NCBI GenBank assembly: GCA_030448265.1 | Contig: JAUJNG010000022.1 | Span: forward strand, 18,179-82,178 | Source of the DNA: Abditibacterium sp. | GTDB taxonomy: Bacteria; Armatimonadota; Abditibacteriia; Abditibacteriales; Abditibacteriaceae | Reading direction: 5' to 3' | DNA length: 64,000 nucleotides | Shown: positions 26,857 through 35,995 of the stretch, in pieces | How the letters are laid out: each line of letters begins with the position of its first letter | How positions within the stretch are numbered: position 1 is the first letter of the stretch | Notes under the pieces: generated by a model | What the model was told of the DNA's origin: nothing | The model's database searches: none | What the model saw: the letters and a program-made list of their open reading frames with translations, nothing else | Translations under genes and position numbers: made by a program

Positions 26857-26873
26857 AGTCAAAAGAATAACAA

Positions 26874-26939
26874 GCTGGGTGGTTAGGTAGTTGGGTGGTT
26901 AGGTGGTTAATCAACCACCCAACTACCCAACCACCCAGC
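26874..26939. repeat. Inverted-repeat element between divergent genes
   Basis: Arms 26874-26900 and 26913-26939 pair with one mismatch and are built from GGTGGTTAGGTAG-type words. It sits between the divergent starts of queC and murC, one of two such cases in this window; the others follow stop codons. It could affect both promoters. Confidence 0.88.
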
Positions 26940-26983
26940 CACCCCCTATATTGAAAGGGGCTTAATTCGACGGATTTTTCATT

Positions 26984-28447
26984 ATGCGCTGGCGCGAACT
27001 GCTGCAACTCAATCAGGATTTTCCGCTTTCTCCCAATTTTTTCGACCATCCGCGCCGCGTTCATTTCATCGGCGTAGGCGGCATCGGCATGAGCGCGCTC
27101 GCGCTGCTTTTGAAATCGCGCGGCCACGAAGTTTCCGGCTCCGACGCCAGCGATTCGGCGATGCTGGCGCAACTGCGAGACGCGGGCATCGAATGTTTCG
27201 TCGGGCAGAAGGCGGACAATTTGGGCGACAGTGAAGCGATTTTCTATTCCTCGGCGATTGCGAGCGACAACCCCGAATTCGCCGCCGCGACGCAAAAGAA
27301 TCTCCCCCAATGGCATCGTTCGCAGCTTCTGGCGCATTTCGTCAACGGCGCCAAAACTTCGATTGCCGTGTCCGGCACGCACGGCAAAAGCACCACGAGC
27401 GCGATGATCGCGCACATTTTGACTGAGTGCGGTCACAACCCGACGGCGATTCTGGGCGCGATTTATCCGCCGTTCGGCTCGAATTTGCGCGTGGGAAATC
27501 CCGATTTAATCGTGGTCGAAGCCGACGAATCGGACGGCTCGTTCACGCTTCTCAAACCAAGCGTCGCGGTGGTTTTGAATGTCGAGCCGGAGCATTTGGA
27601 GAATTACGACGAAAGCGAAGAGGAACTTTGGCGGGCGTTTGAGATGTTTGGGCAACAACAGCCGGTTATGAGAGTTTTGAATGCAGATGATTTACAACTC
27701 GAACAGAAACTAAATATAAACGGCGACGATTTCACCTACGGTTTAGAAAGCCCTGCTCAATTGGTAGCCAGTAATGTTGTCGAAAGCGCGGGGAAAGTCA
27801 GTTTCGACTTGGAGTGGTTCGATGATGTGATGTCTAATGCTACTTTGCTGGTGCCTGGAAAGCACAACGTGAGCAATGCATTGGCGGCAGTTGGTGCTTC
27901 ATGGTGTTCGCTTCCCATATCATCAGGGCCAATTCATGAAGTAGTAAGCAACGAATTTGCTGCGCTGATCAAGCCATTATCAACTTTCGCCGGAACCCTG
28001 CGCCGTTTCGAGCGCAAAGGCGAAGCGCGAAACATCGTCGTTTACGATGATTACGGCCACCATCCCACCGAAGTGCGCGCCACGCTCGACGCCGCCAGAG
28101 AGTTTTTAGGTCGGCCCCTGGCGGTGGTGTTTCAGCCGCATCGCTATTCGCGCACCCTCGCGCTGCACCGCGAATTCGGCCCCGCTTTCCAGAGCGCCGA
28201 TAAAATCATCATCACGCAGCTTTATTCGGCTTATGAAGAACCCATTGAAGGTGTGTCGGGGCGAATGGTTTTCGATGCGGTGCGCGAAAATTTTCCCGAA
28301 AAAACGGTTTTTTACGCCGAAAATCTGGCGGAAGCGAAGCGAATCGCGCTCGAAATTCTGGAAAGCGGCGACGCGCTGTTGACGATGGGCGCGGGCGACA
28401 TCACCAAACTAGGGCCACAGATTTTGGAGGACTTGGCGAAAGATTGA
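26984..28447 (+). CDS. murC: UDP-N-acetylmuramate-L-alanine ligase
   Basis: 487 residues. It adds L-Ala to UDP-MurNAc. HFIGVGGIGMSALA is the N-terminal nucleotide site, SGTHGKSTTSAMIAHIL the ATP P-loop, EADESDGSF the catalytic acidic motif, and DYGHHPTEV the C-terminal motif. Bases about 27645-27990 (residues about 222-335) use visibly more A and T than the rest, as if this middle part came from a different source. Domains are all intact. Confidence 0.95.
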   Translation: MRWRELLQLNQDFPLSPNFFDHPRRVHFIGVGGIGMSALALLLKSRGHEVSGSDASDSAMLAQLRDAGIECFVGQKADNLGDSEAIFYSSAIASDNPEFAAATQKNLPQWHRSQLLAHFVNGAKTSIAVSGTHGKSTTSAMIAHILTECGHNPTAILGAIYPPFGSNLRVGNPDLIVVEADESDGSFTLLKPSVAVVLNVEPEHLENYDESEEELWRAFEMFGQQQPVMRVLNADDLQLEQKLNINGDDFTYGLESPAQLVASNVVESAGKVSFDLEWFDDVMSNATLLVPGKHNVSNALAAVGASWCSLPISSGPIHEVVSNEFAALIKPLSTFAGTLRRFERKGEARNIVVYDDYGHHPTEVRATLDAAREFLGRPLAVVFQPHRYSRTLALHREFGPAFQSADKIIITQLYSAYEEPIEGVSGRMVFDAVRENFPEKTVFYAENLAEAKRIALEILESGDALLTMGAGDITKLGPQILEDLAKD

Positions 28448-28464
28448 GACTACCCGCCTGCGGC

Positions 28465-28641
28465 GGCCCTCACCCGTCGCTTCGCGCCACCCACGCCCAG
28501 AGGGCACCCGCGCAAGCGGGAGAAGGACAACTCTCACTTTCGTTCACTGATTTCACTTGGTTCAAATTGGGCGCTTTGTCCTTCTCCCGCTTGCGCGGGT
28601 GCCCTCTGGGCGTGGGTGGCGCGAAGCGACGGGTGAGGGCC
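28465..28641. repeat. Inverted-repeat element, 65-bp perfect arms
   Basis: Arms at 28465-28529 and 28577-28641 are exact complements, the longest in the window. They contain CAGAGGGCACCCGCG and CCCGTCGC-type words shared with the element in rnpA-yidD. It fills the gap between murC and murB, genes expected to be co-transcribed. Confidence 0.95.
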
Positions 28642-28666
28642 GCGGAGCGGCTAATCTCAAAATTTC

Positions 28667-29592
28667 ATGCAATCTCTCGAAACTCTCCAGCAACTCCCCT
28701 TCGTCTCCCCCAACGAGCCGCTTGCCAGACACACCACCATCAAAGCGGGCGGCGCCGCCAAAATTTGGGTCGAGCCGCAAAACGAAACTGAATTAGTCGA
28801 ATTTCTGCGCCTCAACGCCCAATTGGGCGTGCCGCTTTTCGTTCTGGGCGCCGGATCAAATATTGTCCCTTCCGATGCGGGTTTCGAAGGCGTGATTTTG
28901 CATCTCGGCAAAGGTTTTGAAACCTCGCGCGTTGAAGAAAACCAACTCATCGCGGGCGGCGCGGCTTATTTGCCCCGCCTTACCAAATTCGCGCTCGAAA
29001 ACCGATTAGGCAATTTCGAGTGGGCCTGTGGCGTGCCAGGAAGCGTCGGCGGCAGCGTGTGGGGCAACGCCGGAGCGCGCGGCTGGAACGGAGCGAATTT
29101 CGAGAGCCGCGACAGCGCCGCCGATTTCGCGGGCGCCATCGCCTTCGACCGTCAAGGAAACCGTGTTGAACTGGGTCAAAACGACGTGCAGTTCGCCTAT
29201 CGCAAATCGAGTCTGGGCGATTTAATCGTTGTCGAAGCGCGTTTTTCGCTTCTGCCGCTTTCCGAGGCAGAAGCCAAAAAGCGCAAGGAAATCGTGCGCG
29301 AACTGCTCGAACGGCGCCGCGCGACGCAGCCGGCGAACGCGGCGTCGGCGGGCTGCATCTGGAAAATCCCAAGGTCGTTGGCTGCGCGGGCGCGGGCGCG
29401 CTCATCGAAGGGTTGGGACTCAAAGGAAAAACTCTGGGCGGCGCGCAGGTGAGCGAGATTCACGGCAATTTCGTCATCAACGCGGGCGGCGCCAGCGCGG
29501 GCGATATTCGCGCTCTGGTCGCGCAAATCGAGGCCGAAGTGCGCCAGAAAACCGGTATCGAACTCGAACGCGAAGCGCGATTTTTAGATTGA
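28667..29592 (+). pseudogene. murB: UDP-N-acetylenolpyruvoylglucosamine reductase, single-base frameshift
   Basis: Reduces UDP-GlcNAc-enolpyruvate. The frame from ATG 28667 has HTTIKAGGAAKIWVEP, LGAGSNIVPSD and GVPGSVGGSVWGNAGA (FAD binding). After NAASAGCIWK near 29362 the sequence drifts into a wrong frame and ends at 29452. The next frame continues with NPKVVGCAGALIE-like residues and GAQVSEIHGNFVINAGGAS, ending at 29592. One missing A in TGGAAAATCCC near 29362 explains it. Joined length is about 308 residues, normal. As murB is usually essential, a sequencing error is likely. Confidence 0.92.
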
Positions 29593-29692
29593 TACTCAAT
29601 GGCATTTTAGAGGGCAAATGAAGGAAAGAAATACGGAGAGCAATAGTTGGGTAAGGGAAGATTTATAAAGAACAGTTCTTTGATAGCCGAAA

Positions 29693-29959
29693 ATGATGAA
29701 AAAACGTCTACGCTACCTTTATGATGAGGGATATTTCGATTGGCGCAATCCGTTTGCTCTGGCTGCTTACAGTTTGGCTCTTTCTCTGTTCTTGATAGTC
29801 ATTTTATTTACAGTCAAAGAGCGTCCTTTAGGGCTATGGCAGGTTGCAATTGCAATCTGGGTTTTTACCGCAGGGATTGCCCTTTTTTGTGTGGCCATCA
29901 TAATTACCGGTGCCATTGATCGAATGAAAATGGGAAGTGGTGAAGAAGAAAAACTTTAA
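29693..29959 (+). CDS. Small membrane protein between murB and ddl
   Basis: 88 residues with two hydrophobic helices at about 22-42 and 48-72, and acidic residues at both ends. The DNA is more AT-rich than its surroundings. The family is not recognised. The preceding 100 bp holds no gene. Confidence 0.55.
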   Translation: MMKKRLRYLYDEGYFDWRNPFALAAYSLALSLFLIVILFTVKERPLGLWQVAIAIWVFTAGIALFCVAIIITGAIDRMKMGSGEEEKL

Positions 29960-30002
29960 GAAATCTGCTTCTTCCTTCACATCCCTCTTAAAAACTCTCA
30001 CC

Positions 30003-31022
30003 ATGACTGACAAAAAAATTTCCGTCGCCGTTTTGATGGGCGGCGACTCCTCCGAGCGCTCCGTCTCCTTTTCATCGGGCCGCGCCGTCGCCGACGCGCT
30101 GAATCCTGAAAAATATCTCGTCACCTGCTTCGATGTTTCCGATTTGGGGCACAGAGGCGATATTTCGCGCTCTGATGCGATGGGGCGCAGACCGCGTCAC
30201 GCCATTTTTCCGGTCGCGTGGGATCATCTCGCTCAGGCGCTCTACACCAACGGTTTCGACGCCGTTTTCCCGCTTTTGCACGGCGGGCGCGGCGAGGACG
30301 GCACGCTGCAAACGCTTTTGGAAATCGCCGATTTGAATTATGTCGGAAGTCCGGCGCGCGCCTGCGCAATTGCCATCGACAAGCCGCTTTGCAAAGCCTA
30401 TCTGCGCGATTTCGGCATCGAAGCGCCGCGCGGCGCCTTTGTTGCGGCGGTTGAAGAGTTGGAAGCGGTCGAAATTGGGTTTCCCTGCGTCGTGAAACCG
30501 GCGGCGGGCGGCAGTTCGGTTGGAACTTCGATTTTGCGCGAGGGCGACGCGCAAACCCTGCAAAATGCCGTCGCCAAAGCTCTTCTGGACGGTTCGGGCG
30601 CGCTGGTGGAAGAGTGGGTCGAGGGCGTCGAAGTGACGTGCGCCGTCGTGGGCGAAGGCGCGGGCGCGCGGGCGCTGCCCTCAATTGAAATCGTGCCGCA
30701 ACTGGGCGGCGGATGGTTTGATTTCGAGGCCAAATACGCTGCGGGCGGCTCGTCGCATCTCATTCCGCCGCGTTTGGATGAAGTGGTTCAGCGCGACATC
30801 GAGCGGCAATCGCTGCTGGCGCATCGCGCTCTGGGCGCGCGCGGCGTGACGCGCAGCGATTTCATCGTCACCGGCGCGGGAAAATCGCTTTATCTCGAAA
30901 CCAACACCACGCCTGGCATGACCGAAACCTCGCTGGTGCCCGATGCGGCGCGCGCGGCGGGGATGGAATTTGGCGCTTTGATCGAAAAACTTTTGGAAAT
31001 GGCACTTCCGGCGCGGTTGTAG
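30003..31022 (+). CDS. ddl: D-alanine-D-alanine ligase
   Basis: 339 residues from ATG 30003. A longer frame from 29937 overlaps the small gene before it and is disfavoured. VLMGGDSSERSVSFSSG starts the ATP-grasp fold, followed by PLLHGGRGEDGTLQ, VVKPAAGGSSVGTS and YLETNTTPGMTETS. Makes the D-Ala-D-Ala dipeptide for peptidoglycan. Position after murB is usual for the dcw cluster. Confidence 0.94.
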   Translation: MTDKKISVAVLMGGDSSERSVSFSSGRAVADALNPEKYLVTCFDVSDLGHRGDISRSDAMGRRPRHAIFPVAWDHLAQALYTNGFDAVFPLLHGGRGEDGTLQTLLEIADLNYVGSPARACAIAIDKPLCKAYLRDFGIEAPRGAFVAAVEELEAVEIGFPCVVKPAAGGSSVGTSILREGDAQTLQNAVAKALLDGSGALVEEWVEGVEVTCAVVGEGAGARALPSIEIVPQLGGGWFDFEAKYAAGGSSHLIPPRLDEVVQRDIERQSLLAHRALGARGVTRSDFIVTGAGKSLYLETNTTPGMTETSLVPDAARAAGMEFGALIEKLLEMALPARL

Positions 31023-31082
31023 GGGCGGCGCGGGTTTATAATCGTAAAGGGGAAATTCTTTGCCCCTTTTTGGAATTGTCTC

Positions 31083-32273
31083 ATGCCGCACTCCCCCTCG
31101 TCGCAGCCGCCCCACAATCCCGATCCGCCTCGGCGTCTTATCACGCCCGAAGAACGCTTCGGCGCGCCACGAAACGACGCGCCAGACGAGCCGAAACCCG
31201 ATCCGCCTGTGCCCGAAACCGCGGAAACCACGACGCGGCGCGACGACGAAATGGCGCGGCGGCATCTGTCGCCGCGCGCGCGCCGCCATCTGGAACGAAC
31301 TTCCAAAAGACACGCCAAAATCGAAGCGGCGCGGCGTCAGGGACGCGAAACGCAGCGTCACGAGCAGCGCGCCGAAATCGAACGCGAATTCGCACTCAGC
31401 GCGCGCGCCGAGCCGCCCAAACCCGCGCCGCGCCCCAAACGGCGTCTGCCGGCCATTCTGAAACGGATTTTCGCGCTGATGTGCCTGCTGTTTTGCGTTC
31501 AACTCGTGATTGCAGCTTTCACGATGCCTCAGTTTCAAATTCAGACCGTTTCGCTTTCCGGCACTGATGCCACTTCGCCCGACGAACTGCGCCCACTCGC
31601 CGACGCTCTCGTGGGTCAAAACTTCCTGCGCGCGGATCGAAAAGCGATTGAAAACGCCGTCGAAAAGCTGCCCACCGTTGCGTCGGCGCGCGTGGTGCGG
31701 CTTCCGCTCTGGCCGCCGCAGGTCGAACTGCGCGTCACCGAACGAGCGCCGGTTTTGAAAGTGGGCGCCGGAAACGACTGGTGGGTGGCCGACGAGTCGG
31801 GCGTGCCCTTTCGCCGTCCGCGCGCCGAAGATGGCGCGCTTTATGCCGTCGTCGCGCCGCAGCTTGCGCCGCAGTTGGGGCAGAAACTGGATGCCAAAAT
31901 CTGGGCCGATGCGGTTGCGCTCAACAAGGCCGTTTTGGAGGACAACGCCCTGGTGCAAGACCAGCGGAGCGACCCCGATCTTCTCTTCTGGCAACTGCGT
32001 CGCATTTATTTCGACGAACACGGCCAGGCCTCGCTGCGACTGGTGGGCAAAGGCGCGCTGAGGGCGCACAACGAACTGCTTTTGCGCCTGGGCGACGAGC
32101 GCTGGAGCGAAAAGCTGGCGCGGGCGCGCGTCGCTTTGAGCTACTTCGAGCGCACCGGACGGCGCGCGCAAGAACTGGATTTGCTGTCGCTGGAGCGTCC
32201 GGTGTGGCGTCCCATTCCCGCTCAAATCGCCGCCGAGCCGAAACTGGAAGACCTGCCGCAAAACTCAGGATAA
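31083..32273 (+). CDS. ftsQ: Cell division protein FtsQ
   Basis: 396 residues. A long basic/Pro-rich cytoplasmic region (about 1-122) precedes one transmembrane helix (about 125-146). A POTRA domain follows (FQIQTVSLSGTDATSPDEL, then KAIENAVEKLPTVASARVV). FtsQ bridges early and late divisome proteins. The cytoplasmic part is longer than in most FtsQ, and the region upstream of the TM segment is strongly charged. No ftsA/ftsZ follows directly; pectin genes do. Confidence 0.85.
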   Translation: MPHSPSSQPPHNPDPPRRLITPEERFGAPRNDAPDEPKPDPPVPETAETTTRRDDEMARRHLSPRARRHLERTSKRHAKIEAARRQGRETQRHEQRAEIEREFALSARAEPPKPAPRPKRRLPAILKRIFALMCLLFCVQLVIAAFTMPQFQIQTVSLSGTDATSPDELRPLADALVGQNFLRADRKAIENAVEKLPTVASARVVRLPLWPPQVELRVTERAPVLKVGAGNDWWVADESGVPFRRPRAEDGALYAVVAPQLAPQLGQKLDAKIWADAVALNKAVLEDNALVQDQRSDPDLLFWQLRRIYFDEHGQASLRLVGKGALRAHNELLLRLGDERWSEKLARARVALSYFERTGRRAQELDLLSLERPVWRPIPAQIAAEPKLEDLPQNSG

Positions 32274-32337
32274 TTCACCCGCGTCCAAACTGAGATACAC
32301 CTCAAAGCGGTTCTCCAAGAAAGGACAGGTTGGTAGG

Positions 32338-33903
32338 GACCACGGTTACGGCTCGCTGGCGCGCGCCGACGGCGCGGTTTCCTTGCATCACAATTTGTGG
32401 GCGCACAACGACTCGCGCAACCCGCGTCTGGGCGACAACTATGGCAAAGCGCCCTTTCCCACCTTCGATGTGCGCAACAACGTGATTTACAATTACGGCG
32501 GCACCGCGAGCGGCCAGACCCAGGGCATTTTCGCGGCGAATTACGTCGGCAACTTCATTCGCAGCGGGCCCAGCAGCCGCGCCAAGACGCCCATCACGAT
32601 TGGCGGGCCGTCGCAGATTCGCCTTTACATCGCGGGCAACGAGTGGGAAGGCCGCGAAAGTTTCACCCGCGACAACGCGCTTTTTCTCAACCGGCTCGAA
32701 GTGGACGGCAAAAAAGCGGTCGAACTGCTGCCCCAACCCATCGCCATGCCCGCCATCACCACAACGTCCGCGCGCGTGGCGATGGAGCAGGTCTTGAAAA
32801 GCGCGGGTGCCACGCTTCCCCAGCGCGATGCGGTTGATGCGCGCATCGTGCGCGAAGTCCAAAACAGGGGAGGGCGCCTCATCGATTCGCAAAACGAGGT
32901 CGGTGGCTGGCCGACTCTTGAAGCGGCGCCCGCGCCCGCCGACGCGGACGGCGACGGGATGCCCGACGACTGGGAAAAGGCCAACGGTTTCAAGGGGCAG
33001 GACGCGGGCGATGGCGCGCTCGACAAGGACGGCGACGGCTATTCCAACCTCGAAGAGTGGCTCAACGGCACCAATCCCAGGGTGGCCATTGATTATCGCA
33101 AGGAGCAAAACAACGTGGATAGGCTTTCGAGTGCGGGCAACCGCTTGCAAAAGGACATCGTTTACGGCGAGGCGGGGGGTGAAACCTTGCGCCTCGACGC
33201 TTTCACTCCGGCGGGAAGCGGCCCGTTTCCGGTCGCCCTCGTGATTCACGGCGGCGGCTGGGGCGCGGGCGACAAAGCGGGCGACACCATGCCGCTCTGC
33301 GACGCTCTGGGCGAAGCCGGTTTCGCGTGGTTTTCCATCAATTATCGCCTCGCGCCGCAAAACCTGTGGCCAGCGGGTTTTGAAGACGTGCAAAGCGCGC
33401 TGAAATGGGTCAAAAGCAACGCCGCGAGGTTTGGCGGCGACCCCCGACGCATCGCCCTGATCGGTTATTCGGCGGGCGGTCATCTCGCGGTGCGCGCCGC
33501 GACGCAAAGCGACGCCCAAACCCGCGTCGGCGCCGTTGTCGCCGTCGCCGCGCCAGTCGATCTGGTGGCCGACACGCGGTTTCGCGGGCAGCTTTCGCCA
33601 TCGCTGCAAGCGCTTCTGGGTGAGCCGAAAGACACGCCCGCCGTTTATCAAAAGCTCGCCGCGATGTCGCCCATCAATGAAATCAAGACGGGACTGCCGC
33701 CGTTTCTGCTGCTGCACGGCACCGCCGACAAAAGCGTGGCCTACGCTCAATCCCTGGCGCTGCGCGAAAAATTAACCCAAGCGGGCGTTTCCTGCGAGCT
33801 GATCACCCTCGAAGGCGCGCCGCATCGCCTGGCGGAATGGACGCAGTTCGATGCCCAATACGCCCGCAAAATGACGGATTGGCTGCGTAAAACCCTCGGC
33901 TGA
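32338..33903 (+). pseudogene. Pectate lyase C-terminal part fused to an alpha/beta-hydrolase
   Basis: The coding pattern starts abruptly near 32338 (HGYGSLARADGAVSLHHN) with no credible start; a TTG at 32383 is the only candidate. Most of the right-handed beta-helix pectate lyase domain is missing. The remaining part includes SRNPRLGDNYG and RNNVIYNYGG. Then come calcium-binding-type repeats (DADGDGMPDDWE and DKDGDGYSNLEEW, about residues 200-245). The C-terminal hydrolase (from about 275) has HGGGWGAGDKAG (oxyanion hole) and GYSAGGH (nucleophile Ser), like esterases removing acetyl or feruloyl groups. A 5' truncation by rearrangement or assembly is likely. Confidence 0.75.
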
Positions 33904-33925
33904 ACCGATTTCAAGGACGCAAACC

Positions 33926-35630
33926 ATGAAACCTTTCACAACGGCGGCTCTGCCTCTCTGGGGCGCCGCTTTTCTTCTAACTCTGACCATGAAACCCCAA
34001 CCGGCTGCGGCGCAAACGCCCCTGCCAAACATCAAAATCGTGCTGGCGGGCGATTCGACTGTGGCGCCCAACGGCGGCTGGGGGCCAGGATTGGCTCCCC
34101 TGCTCGCGCCCTCGGCGCTGCTGGTTAATCTGGCGCGCGGCGGGCGTTCGTCCAAAAGTTTCCGCGACGAAGGTCACTGGAAAGCGGTTCTGGAACAAAA
34201 ACCGGATTACGTTTTCCTCCAGTTCGGCCACAACGACCAGCCTGGCAAAGGGCCGGAGCGCGAAACCGATCCCAACACGACCTACGCGCAAAACCTGGCG
34301 CATTATGTGGACGAAGCGCGCGGCATCGGCGCCAAACCGGTTTTAGTGACCTCGCTGTCGCGGCGCACTTTTTCGCCGCAGGGGAAAATTCAGTCGGATT
34401 TGACACCTTACTTACGTGGAGGCTGCAAAGCGGGTCGCGGCGCAAAAAGGCGTGCCGCTCGTCGATTTGCACGCGCGCTCCATCGAAGAACTCGACGCCC
34501 TTGGCCCCGCTCTGTCCGCCGCCTATGATCGGGCCGGCGCTGACCCCGCCAAACCCGACCGCACCCATCTTTCTGAGGCCGGAAGCCGCGCCACCGCGCT
34601 TTTGGTGGCGCGCGAAGTGCGCCGCGTCGTGCCCGAACTGAGCCGGTATCTGCTCGCCGCGCCCGCTCTGGCGCCCGTCTCCAACGTCGCACCGCTTCCC
34701 AAAACAGCGGCAAATTTGACCGCCATCAAGCCCGATTTCGTGGTCGCGCCCGACGGAAGCGGCCATTTTCGCACGGTGCAGGAAGCCATTGACGCCGCGC
34801 CCTCCCAAAGCCCTCGGCGCGTGGTCATTTCGATCAAGCCAGGCACCTACAAAGCGCACGTCGTGGTGCCCAAAGACAAACCCAACCTGCTTTTGATCGG
34901 CGAGGAGGCCGGAAAAACGATTTTGACCAACGACCTCCACGTTAAATCTCTGGGCGCCGACGGCAAAGAAGTCGGCACCATCGGCAGCGCGAGCGTGGTG
35001 GTGTCCGCCGACGATTTCGAGGCGCGTGATCTCTCTTTCGAGAACAACGCGCCCCACGTCGCGCAGGCTTTGGCGATTTATGTCAACGGAGCGCGCAATA
35101 TCTTTCGCAACTGCCGCTTTCTGGGCTGGCAGGACACGATTCGGGTTCGCAAAGGCCCGTCTTACTTCCAGAATTGTTTTATCAACGGGCGCACTGATTT
35201 CATCTACGGCGAGGCGACGGCTTATTTCGACCGCTGCCACATCCACGTTCTGGAAGCAGGCTGGATCACGGCGGCCAACACGCCCCAGGACAATCCCTAT
35301 GGCCTGGTGTTTTCCCATTGCCGCATCACGGCGGAGCCAGGCATCCAGACCTTTCTGGGCCGTCCCTGGCGCGATTACGCGCAAACCGTGTGGCTGAGCA
35401 CCGAAATGGGCAACGTGATCGTGCCCGCAGGCTGGCACAACTGGAACAAGCCCGACGCCGAAAAAACCGTGCGCTATCTCGAATTCGGCAGCAAAACGCC
35501 CGATGGCCAGGCGGTTGACGTTTCCAAACGCGTGGCCTGGTCGAAAATTCTCACGCCGGAAGAAGCCGCCAATTACTCGATGGAAAAGGTGCTGGGCGGC
35601 TGGAATCCCAACCTGGGCATGGCCTTTTAA
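33926..35630 (+). pseudogene. SGNH acetylesterase-pectinesterase fusion, 4-bp duplication
   Basis: Signal peptide at 1-31 (ending AAAQT). The first half is an SGNH/rhamnogalacturonan acetylesterase-like domain: GDSTV as block I, ARGGRSS and FGHNDQPGK. A tandem duplication CTTA-CTTA at 34407-34414 breaks the frame. The second half starts with EAAKRVAAQKGVPLVDLH and DRTHLSEAG (the catalytic Asp-His of the SGNH domain). It continues into a CE8 pectinesterase (about from 34725): GHFRTVQEAIDAAP, GWQDTIRVRKG and GRTDFIYGEATAYF. Joined length is about 566 residues. It would deacetylate and demethylate pectin. The break may be an error or decay. Confidence 0.85.
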
Positions 35631-35633
35631 AAA

Positions 35634-35830
35634 TAGACCTCTTGCAAAAGTGGCTTGCAGCGACTGAAGTCACCGCAACAACGGCGCGAAGTCCGCCTGC
35701 GCGGACTGGAGGCCCCAACCTGCGAAGGCAGGTTTCGCGCCGTTGTTGCGGTGACTTCAGTCGCTGCCAATTTCGAATAGGCACTTTTGCAAGAGGTCTA
35801 ATAAAAATTCGACCTCTTGCAAAAGTGGTT
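35634..35830. repeat. Nested inverted-repeat element with outer CTCTTGCAAAAG arms
   Basis: An inner stem with 34-bp perfect arms (35657-35690, 35734-35767) carries the same inner palindromes as the element at 3134, reversed. Around it, AGACCTCTTGCAAAAGTG (35634-35653) and its complement (about 35780-35800) form an outer pair. A third copy, GACCTCTTGCAAAAGTGG, lies at about 35812-35830. This suggests one element inserted into another. It starts 4 bp after the pectinesterase stop. Confidence 0.9.
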
Positions 35831-35995
35831 TAATGTCTCATATGTCGTCATCCTGAAGGGCGAAGGAGTTGCATAACTGCCGTGAAAGCATCACGCCAAC
35901 TCCTTCCCAAATATGGTTTCCTCTGCCGTGATTCGCACTTTGTCGACAGCAACTCGAAATAGTCGCAAAAATTGAACGGAAACCGGCCTTTTCTT
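35831..35995. other. Intergenic stretch with no recognised feature
   Basis: Together with the repeat before it, this completes a 365-bp gap between the pectinesterase and DUF881 genes. I see no gene or clear promoter in it. Confidence 0.5.

Noticed and set aside
30681..32261. Minus-strand open frame of 526 codons opposite ddl/ftsQ
   Set aside because: Crosses two well-supported genes and has low-complexity composition with no domain pattern.
32383..32385. TTG at 32383 as a genuine start of the pectate lyase
   Set aside because: It would remove most of the beta-helix and any signal peptide; conserved sequence already begins upstream of it.
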